The notes below the pieces were generated by a model. It was not told the origin of the DNA, ran no database searches, and saw only the letters and a program-made list of their open reading frames with translations. 64,000 bases of DNA, from positions 54,534,955 through 54,598,954 of the forward strand of contig CM066032.1 of NCBI GenBank assembly GCA_033557465.1, in the 5' to 3' direction. Positions 1-10,813 of this stretch are shown here, in pieces. The DNA is from Ichthyophis bannanicus (taxonomy: Eukaryota > Chordata > Amphibia > Gymnophiona > Ichthyophiidae). The first letter of the stretch is position 1; each line of letters starts with the position of its first letter. The position numbers and the translations under genes are program-made.

Positions 1-340
1 TTCTTGACCCATTTGTACCTGTATTAATCTATGTGAGATGTATGACTTGAACCATTCAAGGACAGTCCCTCCTATTTTTAAATTTTCTAGTCTGTTGATG
101 AGTGTGTTGTGATTGATGCTGTCAAATGCGGCAGATAGATCTATGAAGAGGAGTAGGAAACCTTGGTTATTGTCATTAGTGCCTCTGATGAGGAGGTCCA
201 TCAGAGCGATTAGGAGAGTTTCAACTCCATGGAAGGGGCGAAATCCGAACTGATGAGAGTCAAGGAGTTTGTGTTCATCAATATGGTCCTGTAATTGGAG
301 TTGTATAGTTTTTTCTATTATTTTGGCAATGAGTGGTATG

Positions 341-754
341 CTAGCTATTGGTCTGTACGAGTTTGGGTCTTTTGGGTCTAGTTTTGTTGTTTTTTATGAT
401 AGGGCGGATCGAGGAGAGTTTTAAGGTGTTGGGCATAATGCCTTGAGATAGTGATTGGTTCACTATGTATTCTATGTTTTCTGCAAGAAAGTCCTTAGTA
501 GCTTTGATCCATGATACCGGGCATGGGTCGAGTGGGGAGGTTGTGGTGTTGATCATTGTAATAATTTTAAGCAGGTGATTTCGTTCAACCATGTGAAAGG
601 TTGTCCATTGGTAGTTATTGTCGTTATTTGATTTTATTATGGTTGGGGTATGGGGTTTTTCCTTTAGTTTTTCAGCAAAGTGTGATGCTAGGGTTTGTAC
701 ATTTATCATGTCCTGGTTAGGTTCTGGGTTGTGTATTTTTGTTAGTGTTTTCAC
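341..754 (-). pseudogene. L2 LINE ORF2, RT N-terminal region
   Basis: The translation carries the PLDPCPVSWIK block typical of the region just before the RT fingers in L2 elements, then LSSIRPIIKN. A second L2 copy in this window has the equivalent PLDPCPVTWI block near 6340, which supports the assignment. The frame then breaks and RT motif A is read in the last 200 bases toward the left edge. No active enzyme is expected. Confidence 0.75.
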
Positions 755-916
755 AATTGAGAAGAGTTCTTTTGGTCGGTTAAGGGCGAGATTTATTACT
801 TTGGCATAGTAGTCCCTTTTTGATTTGTTGATTGCATTTTTATAGCTATTAATTATGTTTATGTATTTGGTTTTGTTATGATTTGATCTTGTTTTTCTCC
901 AGATTCTTTCCTGTTT

Positions 917-1452
917 TCATAGTTGCTTTTTTAGTAGGGCAAGGTCTTTTGTGAACCATTTTTCTGATTCTTTGACTCTCTTCTTCGTGATATGTGTAGG
1001 GGTGGCTGCTTCATGGATTGTTTGGTTCCAATTCTCTATAACTGAGTTGATGTCCGTTAGGTTTGTAGTGAGCTTGGGTAATATCTTTTCAAGGAATGTC
1101 TCGTTATCGAAGTGGGTAAAACGTGAGTGGTTTGATGTTGTATTTGTAGCTTTTGAGGGTGTTTGTGTAAGGAGGTGTAAGGTTATCAAGTGATGATCAG
1201 ACCATGGGACTTCTGTTATTATTGGGGGAGAGTATAGCTGGTGGAGGTTAAAAGGGGTGGGGAGAAAGATGAGATCTAGTGGGTTTCCTTTAGTGTGGGT
1301 GGGGGAAAGGATTATCTGGTTAAATCCCATTTGCATCATAGAGTCTAGGAAGTTGTCCTTTTAAGATTGGTTTAGGGAAGGGAGGTTAAGGTCGCCTAGG
1401 ATTACAAGGGGTTTGTTCCGAGATGCTGTGCATGCGATTTCAAGGATGGGGG
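917..1452 (-). pseudogene. L2 LINE ORF2, endonuclease C-terminal part
   Basis: This is the continuation of the endonuclease after the nested CR1. The frame holds the VILGDLNLPS block (Asp and Asn of the active site), then PLDLIFLP and VPWSDHHLIT, which carries the conserved Ser-Asp-His end of the fold. A linker toward the RT follows. A frame break near 1340-1360 separates the GDLN part from the SDH part. The spacing between YRPPS and GDLN is shorter than usual for the family, so a few dozen codons may have been lost at the insertion site. Confidence 0.75.
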
Positions 1453-3560
1453 AGAGATAGAAACATAGAAACATAGAAATATGACGACAGAAAAAGACCA
1501 CATGGCCTATCAAGTCTGTCCTTCCATAACAACTACAACAGTCCACTTTTTGCCTTTAGAGATCCTCTGTGTTGGTCCCATGCTTTCTTGAATTCAGTTA
1601 CTGTCCTCATCTCTACCACCTCCACTGGGAGACTATTCCACGGATCCACTACTCTTTCCGTAAAGAAATATTTCCGCATATCACTCCTGAATCTATCTCC
1701 CTTCACCCTCATCCCATGTCCCCTCGTAGCAGAACTTGCTTTCAATTGAAAGAGGCTCTCTCCCTGAACATTTATGCCACGGAGGTATTTAAACATCTCA
1801 ATCATATCACCTCTATCCCGCCTTTCCTCTAAGGTGTACATATTAAGATCCTTAAGTCTGTCCTCATATGCTTTATAATGAAGCCCATTAATCATTTTGG
1901 TATCAACCCTCTGCACCGACTCCATCCTGTTCACATCCTTTTGAAGGTGCGGTCTCCAGAATTGCACACCATACTCCAAATGAGGTCGCACCAAAGACTT
2001 ATACAGAGGCATTATCACCTCCTTTTTTCTGCTAGCCATTCCTCTCCGTATGCACCCCAGCATCCTTCCAGCTTTTGCTGTCGCCTTTTCCACCTGTTTA
2101 GCTACTTTAAGATCATCAGACACAACCACGCCTAGGTCCCGCTCTTCTTTAGTGGACAAAAGTACTTCACCTCCTATACTGTATTGCTCCCTTGGATTGC
2201 TGCAGCCCAAATGCATGACCTTACATTTTTTAACATTAAATCCCAGCTGCCAAATTCTAGACCATTCTTCAAGCTTAGCTAGATCCCTCCTCATGTTATC
2301 TACCCCTTCCTGGGTGTCTACTCTATTGCAGATTTTGGTATCATCCGCAAAGAGGCAAACCTTACCCGACAGCCCTTCCGCTATATCACTAACAAAGATG
2401 TTAAAAAGAATTGGACCAAGGACAGATCCCTGGGGCACACCACTGGTAACATCCTTCTCCTCAGAGTGAGCTCCATTTACTTGTACTCTTTGTCGCCTCC
2501 CACCCAACCAATTTCTAACCCAAGCAGTAACTTTAGGGTCCACCCCTAGGGTGCTCAGTTTGTTTATAAGTCGCCTGTGAGGAACAGTGTCAAAGGCTTT
2601 ACGGAAATCTAAATACACCACATCTAGAGCTCTCCCTCGGTCCAACTCCCTGGTCACCCAGTCAAAAAATCAATCAGATTTGTCTGACAAGACCTGCCTC
2701 TGGTGAATCCATGCTGCCTCGGATCCTGTAATCCGCTGGACTCCAGAAACCTCACTATTTTCTCTTTCAGCAGCGTTTCCAATAATTTACTCACCACCGA
2801 AGTTAAACTAACCGGCCTGTAGTTTTCAACCACATCCTTACTTCCGCTTTTGTGTAAAGGCACCACATGAGCCTCTCTCCAGTCCTTTGGCACCACTCCT
2901 GACTCCAACAAGGCATTGAAAAGGTCAGTCAGTGGAGCTGCTAGAACGTCCCCAAGTTCCCTCAGTATTCTAGGGTGTATCCCATCCGGTCCCATCGCTT
3001 TGTCTACTTTAAGTTGAACTAGTTTCTCACGAACACAGTCTTCTGAAAATAGTTCAAGATGTCCCTCGCTTCTGTTCTTATTTGTGGGTGTTTTCTGAGG
3101 TCCTGCTCCTGGTTCTTCATCTGTGAACACAGAACAAAATATTTGTTAAGCAATTCCGCTTTATATCCTTATCAGCTTCTACATATTCCCCCCCTGCACC
3201 CTTGAGTCTGACAATACCACTTTTGCCCTTCCTCTTCTCACTAATATATCTGAAAAATGTCTTATCCCCCCATTTTATTGCATTGGCTATTTCCTCCTCC
3301 TTTTGAATCTTTGCCTTCTTGACTACTTTGCTAGCTTCTCTAAGTTTTTCCAAATACAGATGCTTGTCTTCTGCTCTCTGTGATCTCTTGTATTTCATGA
3401 AGGCCTCCCTCTTTTTCTTCACTTTTTCAGCTACTTCCTTCGAAAACCATAGCGGTCTCCTGTTCCTTTTGCCTTTATTTACCATTTTAACAAAAAGGTT
3501 GGTTGCCCTTAAAATACCCCCTTTCAGTTTTGCCCACTGTTTTTCTACATCTGATCCGCT
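1453..3560 (-). mobile_element. CR1-A LINE nested in the L2, 5'-truncated
   Basis: A 2.1 kb CR1-clade element lies in the same orientation as its L2 host. Its 3' end carries the short tandem tail typical of CR1 (TTTCTATG-like units, 1457-1480). Both flanks show GATGGGGG (1445-1452 and 3561-3568), which I read as an 8-bp target-site duplication. The element lacks ORF1 and the endonuclease, so it is 5'-truncated as most CR1 copies are. Because it is nested, it is younger than the L2. Confidence 0.85.
1533..3485 (-). pseudogene. CR1-A ORF2 RT, broken by two frameshifts
   Basis: Three overlapping frames (3117-3485, 2654-3130, 1533-2657) make one CR1 RT. In order: a basic linker, a DGIHPRILREL block, NYRPVSLTSV, QHGFTRGRSC, motif A VVYLDFRKAFD, GVPQGSVLGP, motif C FADDTK, and the C-terminal region ending with a tryptophan-rich WNSLPVEVV stretch. 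The catalytic aspartates are all present. Two frameshifts, near 3120 and 2657, break the frame. The enzyme would copy the element RNA at nicked chromosomal DNA if intact. Confidence 0.85.
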
Positions 3561-4162
3561 GATGGGGGTCTGTAGATTAGGGTGAATGCAAGTGTTCTAT
3601 TTTCAATGTTGATGATGTCCATGCCTTCAACATTGTTTGTGTTCGTTAGAGTGTATTGTAGGTCTTTTTTAGTGAGTATCAGTGCACCACCTCCTCTTTT
3701 GATGTCACGGTGGCAGCAGTTGAATACATCATATTGTGATATGGGGAGCTGGTTTAATAATACTGTATCTGTGGGTGTTAGCCAGGTCTCAGTGATGAAA
3801 AAGATGTCAGGTTTTTTATCTCTTATTATGTCATTAACAATTGGTATCTTGTTCCGTATGGAACGGATGTTTATTAGGATGAGTTTTAGTTTAGTGGCTA
3901 TGTTGGGGAGGTTGTTTTTGTTGTTGTGCTTTGTATGGTTTATTTGAATTATTCTGGGAGGGTGTCTGTGGGTATTGTTGTGTGGAGGCTGGTTATATGG
4001 GTGATTGTTTACTGGGGAGCATAGTGAATTTCGGTTTGGGTTGTGGATGATGGGGATGCTATTGCACGGGAGGTGGTTGGTTTTATATGAGAGTATTTGT
4101 TGTAATAGGAGAGCTATCAGTAGGAGGGTGGGGGGCAGGGTTTTTAGTTTTATAGGGGCCAT
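3545..4162 (-). pseudogene. L2 LINE ORF2, N-terminal endonuclease part (interrupted)
   Basis: This reading frame starts with a Pro/Asn/His-rich, low-complexity leader of about 85 residues. It then enters an apurinic-type endonuclease fold: an INIRSIRNK block (metal-binding Asn), FITETWLTP (catalytic Glu), a Gly-rich RGGGALIL strand and the IYRPPS block. The endonuclease would nick target DNA to prime reverse transcription. The frame is cut just after RPPS by the nested CR1 insertion; the GDLN block is found again on the other side near 1380-1400. Family assignment rests on these motifs. Confidence 0.8.
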
Positions 4163-4231
4163 TATGTGGGGTTTTTTGTGCGAGAGTTGGCTGTATGGGA
4201 GGCCTGTGTGGGAGGGGGCTGTTTGATGGTA

Positions 4232-4528
4232 TATTTTTATTTTTTTTATTTAATTCTCTTATATACTGTGCTATTCTGCATCAGTGTGGTTTACATTGAA
4301 CAAACTGAAATTACATTGAACAGGGCATTATAACTTGGAGATAACTATTTTACAGGGAACATGGGCTATGGAGGGTTAAGTGGCTTGCCCAAGACCACAA
4401 GGAGCACCTGTGGGACTAGAAACCCCAGTCCTTCCGGCCCAAGGTTGCTGTCCTCTAGTGGGATTTGAACCCCCGACCTTCCGGCCTGAAGTACCTTGCC
4501 CCAACCACTAGGCTACTCCTCCACTCCA
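4232..4528 (-). mobile_element. tRNA-headed SINE with an L2-type tail
   Basis: On the minus strand the head reads as a tRNA-like Pol III promoter: an A box TAGCCTAGTGGTTGG and a B box GGTTCAAATCCC. The tail ends in a TATATAAGAG...AAATAAA segment resembling L2 3' ends. The flanks share ATGGTA (4226-4231 and 4529-4534), a likely target duplication. The same SINE occurs at 37314-37600, and a relative at 9146-9488. L2 enzymes probably mobilised it. Confidence 0.85.
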
Positions 4529-4533
4529 ATGGT

Positions 4534-4609
4534 AGTGTTGGGTATAGTGTTACTGTTGCAAGCAGCCATGAAGTGTTGGGTATAGTGTTACTGTTGCAAG
4601 CGGCCGGCG
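4534..4609. repeat. Two copies of a 38-bp direct repeat
   Basis: The segment beginning AGTGTTGGGTATAGTG occurs at 4534 and again at 4572, giving a 38-bp period. The copies are nearly identical over the first 30 bases. No coding signal is seen. Confidence 0.8.
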
Positions 4610-4670
4610 GGAAAGGCAGCCATCAGACTCCCGAGAGGGGCGACATCACCTGCCTGACTCCAGCCCAATC
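4610..4670. other. Short unassigned spacer
   Basis: GC-rich unique sequence between two tandem arrays. Nothing recognisable is seen here. Confidence 0.5.
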
Positions 4671-5160
4671 GGTTACAAAGAAACAATGGTGTTAAATTGT
4701 TACCATACAGTGAGTCTCAACAAACAATGGTTACTTTGATTATAAGTTCATCTAACTTCAGCATTGATGAAATGGTTACAAAGTAACAACGGTGTTAAAT
4801 TGTTACCATACAGTGAGTCTCAACAAACAATGGTTACTTTGATTATAAGTTCATCTAACTTCAGCATTGATGAAATGGTTACAAAGAAACAACAGTGTTA
4901 AATTGTTACCATACAGTGAGTCTCAACAAACAATGGTTACTTTGATTATAAGTTCATCTAACTTCAGCATTGATGAAATGGTTACAAAGAAACAACGGTG
5001 TTAAATTGTTACCATACAGTGAGTCTCAACAAACAATGGTTACTTTGATTATAAGTTCATCTAACTTCAGCATTGATGAAATGGTTACAAAGAAACAACA
5101 GTGTTAAATTGTTACCATCCAGTGTGTCTCACAAACAATGGTTACTTTGATTATAAGTAT
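4671..5160. repeat. 103-bp tandem repeat, about 4.7 copies
   Basis: Units begin GGTTACAAAGAAACAA at 4671, 4774, 4877, 4980 and 5083, exactly 103 bases apart each time. Copies differ at only a few positions, and the last is truncated and slightly diverged. The low divergence points to recent expansion. It sits between two L2 copies and could be a 5' UTR array of the L2 on its left, but I cannot show that. Confidence 0.9.
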
Positions 5161-5219
5161 GTTCTTATAAAACTTAGCTATGCAGTTACAAGTCTATCGT
5201 CACTTACATTACTTCAGCG

Positions 5220-6370
5220 ATAGTCAGATGGTGGCTGATGGGTGGTTTTGAGCCAGCTGCAGGGAGGCGAGGGTGATCTTAGGCAGTCCTTGTAGGACGG
5301 AGTTGCAGTAGTCGAGGAGAGGGGTGATAGATGCTTGACAGACTGTGAGGAAGCTATCATAGGGTAGAAGAGGGTGTAGGTTGTGGAGAATTCTGATTTT
5401 GTAGTAGATATTCCTGGTGGTGTTTAGGATGTGAGGCTGGAAGTTCAAGAGGTGGTCCAGGGTTACACCATGGTACTTGATCTGGGGTTTGACCTGGATT
5501 TCAGGGTTGCCCAGTTTGTTGCTGTGTGAAGGATTGAAGCTGGGATCTCTGGAGATGTGAATGAGCTCTGTTTTGTTCAAATTGATTGTGAGATTGTGCT
5601 GTTGTAGCCATGCGGTGACGTCTGTGAAGCAGGCTGCAAGGGTGGAGTAGTCAGGAGAGGTGGTCTTGAAGGGGGTGAAGAGCATTATATCATCCGCATA
5701 GAGTTGGTATCCGACAGTGAGGCTCTTGAGAATGTGATAGAGGGGTCTGATGTATATGTTGAAGAGGAGGGAGGAGAGGGCTGATCCTTGTGGTACTCCT
5801 TGGGGGATGGTGAATGGCGATGAGGATTGGTTTCCATTTCTCACTTCTTGGGTTCATTGGGAGAGGTAGGAGTGAAACCATTGACGTGGGGTGCCTTAGA
5901 TGCCATTGGTGTTAAGTTGGTTGATGAGGATCTGGTGAGATACTGTGTTGAAAGCTGCGGATACGTCAAGGAATTGTAGGATGAAGCCTGAGCGGGGTTT
6001 CTCTGTCCCAGTTATGAGAATGTTGAGGAGGGAAGTGAGGAGGGTTTCTGCACTGCGGAGTGGGCGAAATCCATGCTGGTTGCTGTAAAGTGGGGCAAAT
6101 TTGTCCAGGTGCTCCTTAAGCTGGATTTGTGCTGCTTTTTCGATGACTTTAGAGAGGAAAGGGACGCTAGCAATGGGTCTGTAGGATGCAGGTTAGGTGG
6201 GATCAAGGTTGGGTTTCTTCAGGAGGGGTCTAATGGAGGCTTTATTGAGTGATGGGGGAGGTAGGCTTGGTTGAGGGAGGCGTGGAGAACTGTGGAGATA
6301 AGCGGAAGCATCAGGGTCTTTGTCTGCATGATCCATGTTACTGGGCATGGATCTAGGGGGGAAGTGGTAG
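5220..6370 (-). mobile_element. L2-clade LINE, copy B (RT fragment)
   Basis: This minus-strand L2 RT fragment runs from the PLDPCPVTWI block (near 6340) through the fingers and palm (6206-5845, with frame breaks) to the thumb near 5224. It lacks the endonuclease, the C-terminal LHWLP region and the 3' tail. At the right it meets a plus-strand CR1 copy without a clear junction repeat. Confidence 0.8.
5224..5844 (-). pseudogene. L2 RT palm and thumb
   Basis: The frame shows the IPQGVPQGSALSSLLF block, then YADDIMLF (motif C, catalytic Asp pair intact), the LNLNKTE-like block (here INLNKTELI), and the long C-terminal stretch ending SVLQGLPK. It is an RT fragment of about 206 residues, short because both the N-terminal palm half (frameshifted) and the C-terminus are missing. 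Confidence 0.8.
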
Positions 6371-7083
6371 ATGTGGTGGACTTAGATTTCAATAAAGCCT
6401 TTGACATTGTCCCGCATAAGTGACTTCTAAATAAATTGAGCTCACTAGGGATGGACCCTAAAGTGAATGATTGGGTTAGAAATTGGTTGAGTGGGAGAAA
6501 AACAAAGGGTACAGGTAAATAGAGAGAAGTATGTTACCGCAGGGATCTATCCTTCCATCTTATTATTTCTAACATTTTTGTAAGTGATATTGTGGAAGGA
6601 CTGTTGGGTAAAGTTTGCCTCTTAGTGGATGATACCAAAATCTGCAATAGAATTGACACCCAGAAAGGAGTAAATAACATGCGGAAGGATCTAGCGAAGC
6701 TTGAGGAACGGTTGAGAATTTGGCAGCTGATATTTAAGGCTAAAACATGCAGGGTCATGCATTTGGGCTGCAAATATTGAAAGGAACAGTACAGTATAAG
6801 GGGTGAAGTACCTCTGTCCACAAAAGAAGAGTGGGATCTGAGAGTGATTGTTTCTCATGATCTTAAGGTGACTAAACAGGTAGAAAAGGCAACAGCAAAA
6901 ACCAGAAGGATGCTTGGGGGCATACGGAGAGAAACGGCCAGCAGGAAGAAGGAGGTGATAGTGCCTCTGTATAAGTCTCTGGTGAGACCTAATTTAGAGT
7001 ATTGTGTGCAATTCTAGAGAACACACCTTCAAAGGGATATAAACAAGATGGAGTTGGCGCAGGGAGTGGCTACCAGGGTGGTG

Positions 7084-8847
7084 CGGGGCCATGTGTGGAG
7101 ATTCATTGCAGGGCCACATTTGCATAAAGAACCTCATTTGCATAAATATTTACATAATGTTAACATGCACTTTTAGTAAACATGCCTCTTAATGAGTGTC
7201 TGGCTAAAGAAAGACTACCAGATTTCTACATTACTATATTCCAGTGCCAATTGCCAGGCCCATTAGGAAGTACTATAAAGACTGACTATTTAGAACCCAT
7301 AGCAAACCCGCCGTATCATAACAGCACTACCAGGACTCACAAAGCACCAAACCCTACCTATCAAAAGGCAACACTGCAAATATTAAACCAATACATCTCA
7401 GAGAACAATACATCTCCTACTGGGGGAAAGAGAACAAGTGGGACTGTCAAATAGAAACTACATGAACAGAATACCTCAGCTTGGTTACACATGCAGAACA
7501 TAGACCGTCACCAAAGAACAAGGGATCACAATTTAGAAATAGGAAGATAGTAATTAAATTGGGAACCCCAAAAGTCAAACATGAAATGTACAACAACATT
7601 GGAGAAATGAAATTATAAATTAATTTCCTCTTGCACCAAACAAAAATGCAAAGATGTTAGCAATACACATTTCGCAGAGCTGACATATTCCAGTTAATAA
7701 ATTCAAAATAAAAAGTATTTTTCTACCTTTTGTTTGGGCATTTTATTTTTCAGTTGCAATTGCTCCAGTAACTTTCTTCTGGTTTCTTCGTGACTTCTGC
7801 TAACTCTCCATTGTCTGCTGTCCATTTGTCCTCTCTTCTAGATTTTTTCCATTCTCTCTCTATATCTGTTTTAACATACTGATCTTTTTCCTTTTGTTCT
7901 TTCCCCCATTTCTTTCTTTATTCCTTTATCATCCACTCAGATTTCACCCTTCCATCCTCAATCCCCACTTACTCTCCCAATACCCGGCCAATCGTAGATT
8001 TTTCTTCCCTCCCACACAAAATATCTTTTCCCCTCTCCATCCTCATTCTCCAGCCCCATCCCCTTCTAGTCCTCCCCCAAAATTAGTTCCCTTCTAGTTC
8101 TAGACCCACCCAGCATCCTCTCCCTTCTATTTTCATTCTCACATGCCCCTGCATCAGCCCATTTCCACTCCTAGCCCCCGATATGCTCCTTCCAGTCCTA
8201 TTCCAGCCACCCATCAGTCCATTTCCAGTCCAAGCTCCCTCCCCATCACCCAATTTCCAATCCTAACTTCCCATCAGCCCATTCCCAGTCCTATTCCAGC
8301 TGCCCATCAGCCCATTTGCAGTCTTGGCTCTCCCCATCAGCTCATTTCCAGTCCAAGTTTCCCCCTCCCATCATCCCATTTCCAGTCCCAGCTTACCCTC
8401 CCATCAGCTCATTTCCAGTCCTAGACACCCCCCCCCCCCATGTTAGTCCACCCTACTGCCCACCTGCCCGCTGAAGAGCCTTGCGGCAGTCTAAGGGGCT
8501 TCAGAGGGAGCCAGGGAAGTCTGCATGAAGACCCGGCTCCCTCTACACAGCCACCACCGTGAAGAGTGTTTTCCCTCACGCTGGCGGCTGTTACTGTGAA
8601 GCACGCTGAATGCCAGGAAAGGTTAAAGGGCATTTCCCGCCACTCGTGCGCTTCACAGTAACAGCTGCCAGCATGAGGGAAAACACCTTCATGCTGGCAG
8701 CTGTGCAGAGGGAGCCAGGGCCTCGCATGGACTTTCCCGGCTACCCCTGAAGCCGTCCATTTGTGTGAAAGTGAAGTTTGCGTGGGTCCCCTGAAGCACG
8801 GGGCCCTGTGCGAACAACATTCTTGTACAATGTATCAGCCGGCCCTG
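7084..8847. mobile_element. Non-autonomous DNA element related to the one at 49613-54337
   Basis: This 1.76 kb block splits the CR1 RT frame cleanly. Its ends are CGGGGCCATGTG and, inverted, CAGGGCCGGCTG, an imperfect terminal inverted repeat. Inside are an AT-rich left half, a pyrimidine-rich part with CAGCCCATTTCCAGTCCTA-like units (about 8150-8420), and a GC-rich inverted repeat near the right end. The element at 49613-54337 has the same modules in the same order. An 8-bp duplication is not clean here. No transposase frame is visible, so it would need a partner's enzyme. Confidence 0.6.
8566..8686. repeat. Inverted repeat, arms about 37 bp
   Basis: The left arm 8566-8602 (GTGTTTTCCCTCACGCTGGC...) is matched in reverse complement by 8650-8686 with few mismatches and a loop of about 47 bases. 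It occupies the right part of the DNA element, where the related element at 49613-54337 also has a large palindrome. Confidence 0.75.
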
Positions 8848-9145
8848 ATGGTCAGTGGGCTTCGCCATAAGGCATATGGAGGCAGACTTAAAGATCTCAA
8901 TATGTATATTGTGGAGGAAACATGGGCGAGAGGAGATATGATAGAGATGTTTAATTATCTGCATAGCATAAATGCACAGGAGGAGATCCTCTTTCAACTG
9001 AAAGAAAGCTGTGCAACGAGGGGACATAGGATGAAAGTGAAAGGGGATAGGCACAGGAGTAATATGCAGAAATATTTCTTTACAGAAAGAGTGTTAGATG
9101 CATGGAACAGTCTCCCAGTGGAGGTAGTAGAGGCCAGGACAATAT

Positions 9146-9488
9146 TTTATTTTATTTATTTATTTAGCTGTATTCATATCCCACTTTTCACCAGGTCAAA
9201 GCAGTCAATTGGGGGATACATTTAACACGAGGGGATGAGAGACACATACGCTAATACTTACAGGGAACATGGGCAATGGAGGGTTAAGTGGCTTGCCCAA
9301 GACCACAAGGAGTGCCTACAGGACTAGAAATCCCAGTCCCTCTGGCCTGAGATTGCTGTCACCCAGGTGGGACTTGAACCCCTGGCCCTCCGGCCTGAGA
9401 TTGCTGTCACCCAGGTGGGACTTGAACCCCTGGCCCTCCGGCCTGAAGTACCTTGTCCTAACCACTAGACCACTCCTCACCTTCTCAC
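9146..9488 (-). mobile_element. tRNA-headed SINE with duplicated B-box region
   Basis: The SINE reads on the minus strand with a tRNA-like head and a T/A-rich tail at 9146. The flanks share CAATAT (9140-9145 and 9489-9494), a target duplication inside the CR1 frame. A segment of about 57 bp that contains the B-box region is present twice in tandem (about 9345-9460), so this copy has two B boxes. Its body is similar to the SINEs at 4232 and 37314 but the tail differs. Confidence 0.8.
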
Positions 9489-9624
9489 CAATATCTGAAT
9501 TCAAGAGAGCATGGGACAAACACAGAAGATCTCTAAAGGAAAAAAGGGACTCTAGTAGTTGGTATGGAAGGGCAGACCGGATTGGCCATATGGACTTTAT
9601 CATGTTTCTCTTTCCTTTATGCAG

Positions 9625-10505
9625 AAAATATACTTTCCTTTCCTATACTGACTCTCACCTTCCTGATTTTGCACCTATAAGTCAATGCCTATCCATGATT
9701 GGGAGTTGGTTGGAATATAACCGTCTCAAATTAAACCCCACTAAAACAACTGCTACCTGGTTAGCAGGATCATCCAGTTTACCCATGCTCGTTCCTCAGG
9801 ATTACAGATTGCCACAGAACTCTCCTTTTCTCCACAGACAGGAACTGTAGCTAGAACTTCATTCCTTACAGTTCACATCCATGCTATCTGCCCTTATTTA
9901 GATAGAAACACACTCTCAACTCTCGTTCTCAATCTAGTAATCACACATTTGGACTATTGAAATATCCTTTATTCTGCTTTATCAGCTTTTCAAATAAGAA
10001 GCTTACAGTCTATTCTGAACACCGCTATGCGAATCCTGTCCAAGCAGGCAAATATGATCATGCTACCCCACGTTTATAGCACAGCACTGGCTCCCTATTC
10101 CTTCTAAAATTCTCAGCTTAGCACTGGATTTCCTGAGTACCTAGGCTCACTGCACACTCTGCACGCCTCCTACACGTGTCCTACGATCCCTCCATGGAAA
10201 CCGTCTTTATATTCCACCGCCATTCCGTGTTAGGTATGGATTGATATGACTTACATCAAAAGCCCCCTGCTATGGAATTCTTTGCCAGCTAACTTGTGAC
10301 TGGACCAGTCCTATTGCAAGTCCTGTTCCTCCCTATTGGAAAAGGCATTCGGACCTCTGTGATCGTTGCCCTGGGAGGACTTTTTTTCTCTTCCTTTCCT
10401 GTCTATGTATTGTGGTTCCTTTCTTATATCTGATTCTATTGTGAAATCGTAAACCACGGATTATACATAGAATGGCGGCATTGCAAACTTCCAATAAACC
10501 ATAAA
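9625..10505 (+). mobile_element. L2-clade LINE 3' end, copy C
   Basis: A plus-strand remnant of an L2 RT C-terminus: an ISQCLSMIGSWLEYNRLKLNPTKT block near 9680-9745 is the conserved segment after motif C. Then come degenerate C-terminal and 3' UTR sequence and a tail with repeated AATAAACCATAAACC near 10490-10505. Frameshifts are frequent. No function remains. Confidence 0.7.
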
Positions 10506-10681
10506 CCCCTCTTCCCCCTTCCCCCACTCCCTGACTGTGGCTATGAAGGGAACGCCCTCGCTCCCACTACTTTTGGCAAGGTGATGTTACAAGAGTCCAT
10601 CTTAATATTTCTGACAGGAGCCCATTCAGGGACCCTCTGGAGGAAATTAAAAACCTGGCAGGTGAGAGGGGGAATCTATTT
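10506..10681. other. Unassigned sequence left of the DIRS element
   Basis: About 175 bases with no recognised repeat or frame. It is the left flank of the DIRS insertion. Confidence 0.5.
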
Positions 10682-10813
10682 TTCCTTATCGTCACTCCAG
10701 TCCAGTCCCTTTACTTTAGGGTTACGCAACCCTTCCAGCAGCTTGGAGGCTGAGCCCAACCTTTTTGGGGGTGGAGCGGTATATATACCACTGGTGCCAC
10801 CCACCAACTCCAG
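10682..10813 (+). repeat. DIRS left terminal repeat
   Basis: Outer unique end (10682-10697) plus the 116-bp inverted repeat (10698-10813). A TATATATA box at 10780-10787, preceded by GGAGCGG, could drive transcription into the element. The inverted copy at the right end contains the same TATA on the other strand. Confidence 0.9.

Larger units (their letters stand above)
1..4231 (-). mobile_element. L2-clade LINE, copy A, split by a nested CR1
   Basis: This is an L2-type non-LTR retrotransposon on the minus strand, running off the left window edge. The endonuclease starts at 3545-4162, continues at 917-1452 after the nested insertion, and the reverse transcriptase (RT) N-terminus lies at 341-754. 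RT motif A (FIDLSAAFDSINH) can be read on the minus strand around 100-190. The L2 body is separated by a CR1 element at 1453-3560. The 5' end meets a SINE at 4232. Frameshifts and stops break the frame, so this copy cannot make a full polyprotein. The RT catalytic core and 3' end lie outside the window. Confidence 0.85.
6371..9615 (+). mobile_element. CR1-A LINE, decayed, with two later insertions
   Basis: A plus-strand CR1-A copy begins inside RT motif A (DLDFNKAFD) and continues through FVSDIVEGL, the metal-binding block (degenerate LVDDTK instead of FADDTK), and VRPNLEYCVQF to about 7083. The 3' half resumes at 8848 (GLRHKAYGGRLKDLNMY) and again at 9489 (ISEFKRAWDKHRRSL). Inserted between are a DNA element at 7084-8847 and a SINE at 9146-9488. 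Many stops and the changed active site show long decay. It is one old element rather than three. Confidence 0.8.

Noticed and set aside
7182..7454. 90-codon plus-strand frame as transposase
   Set aside because: No DDE or hAT dimerisation motif, and the equivalent region of the related element at 50225-50940 is not open.
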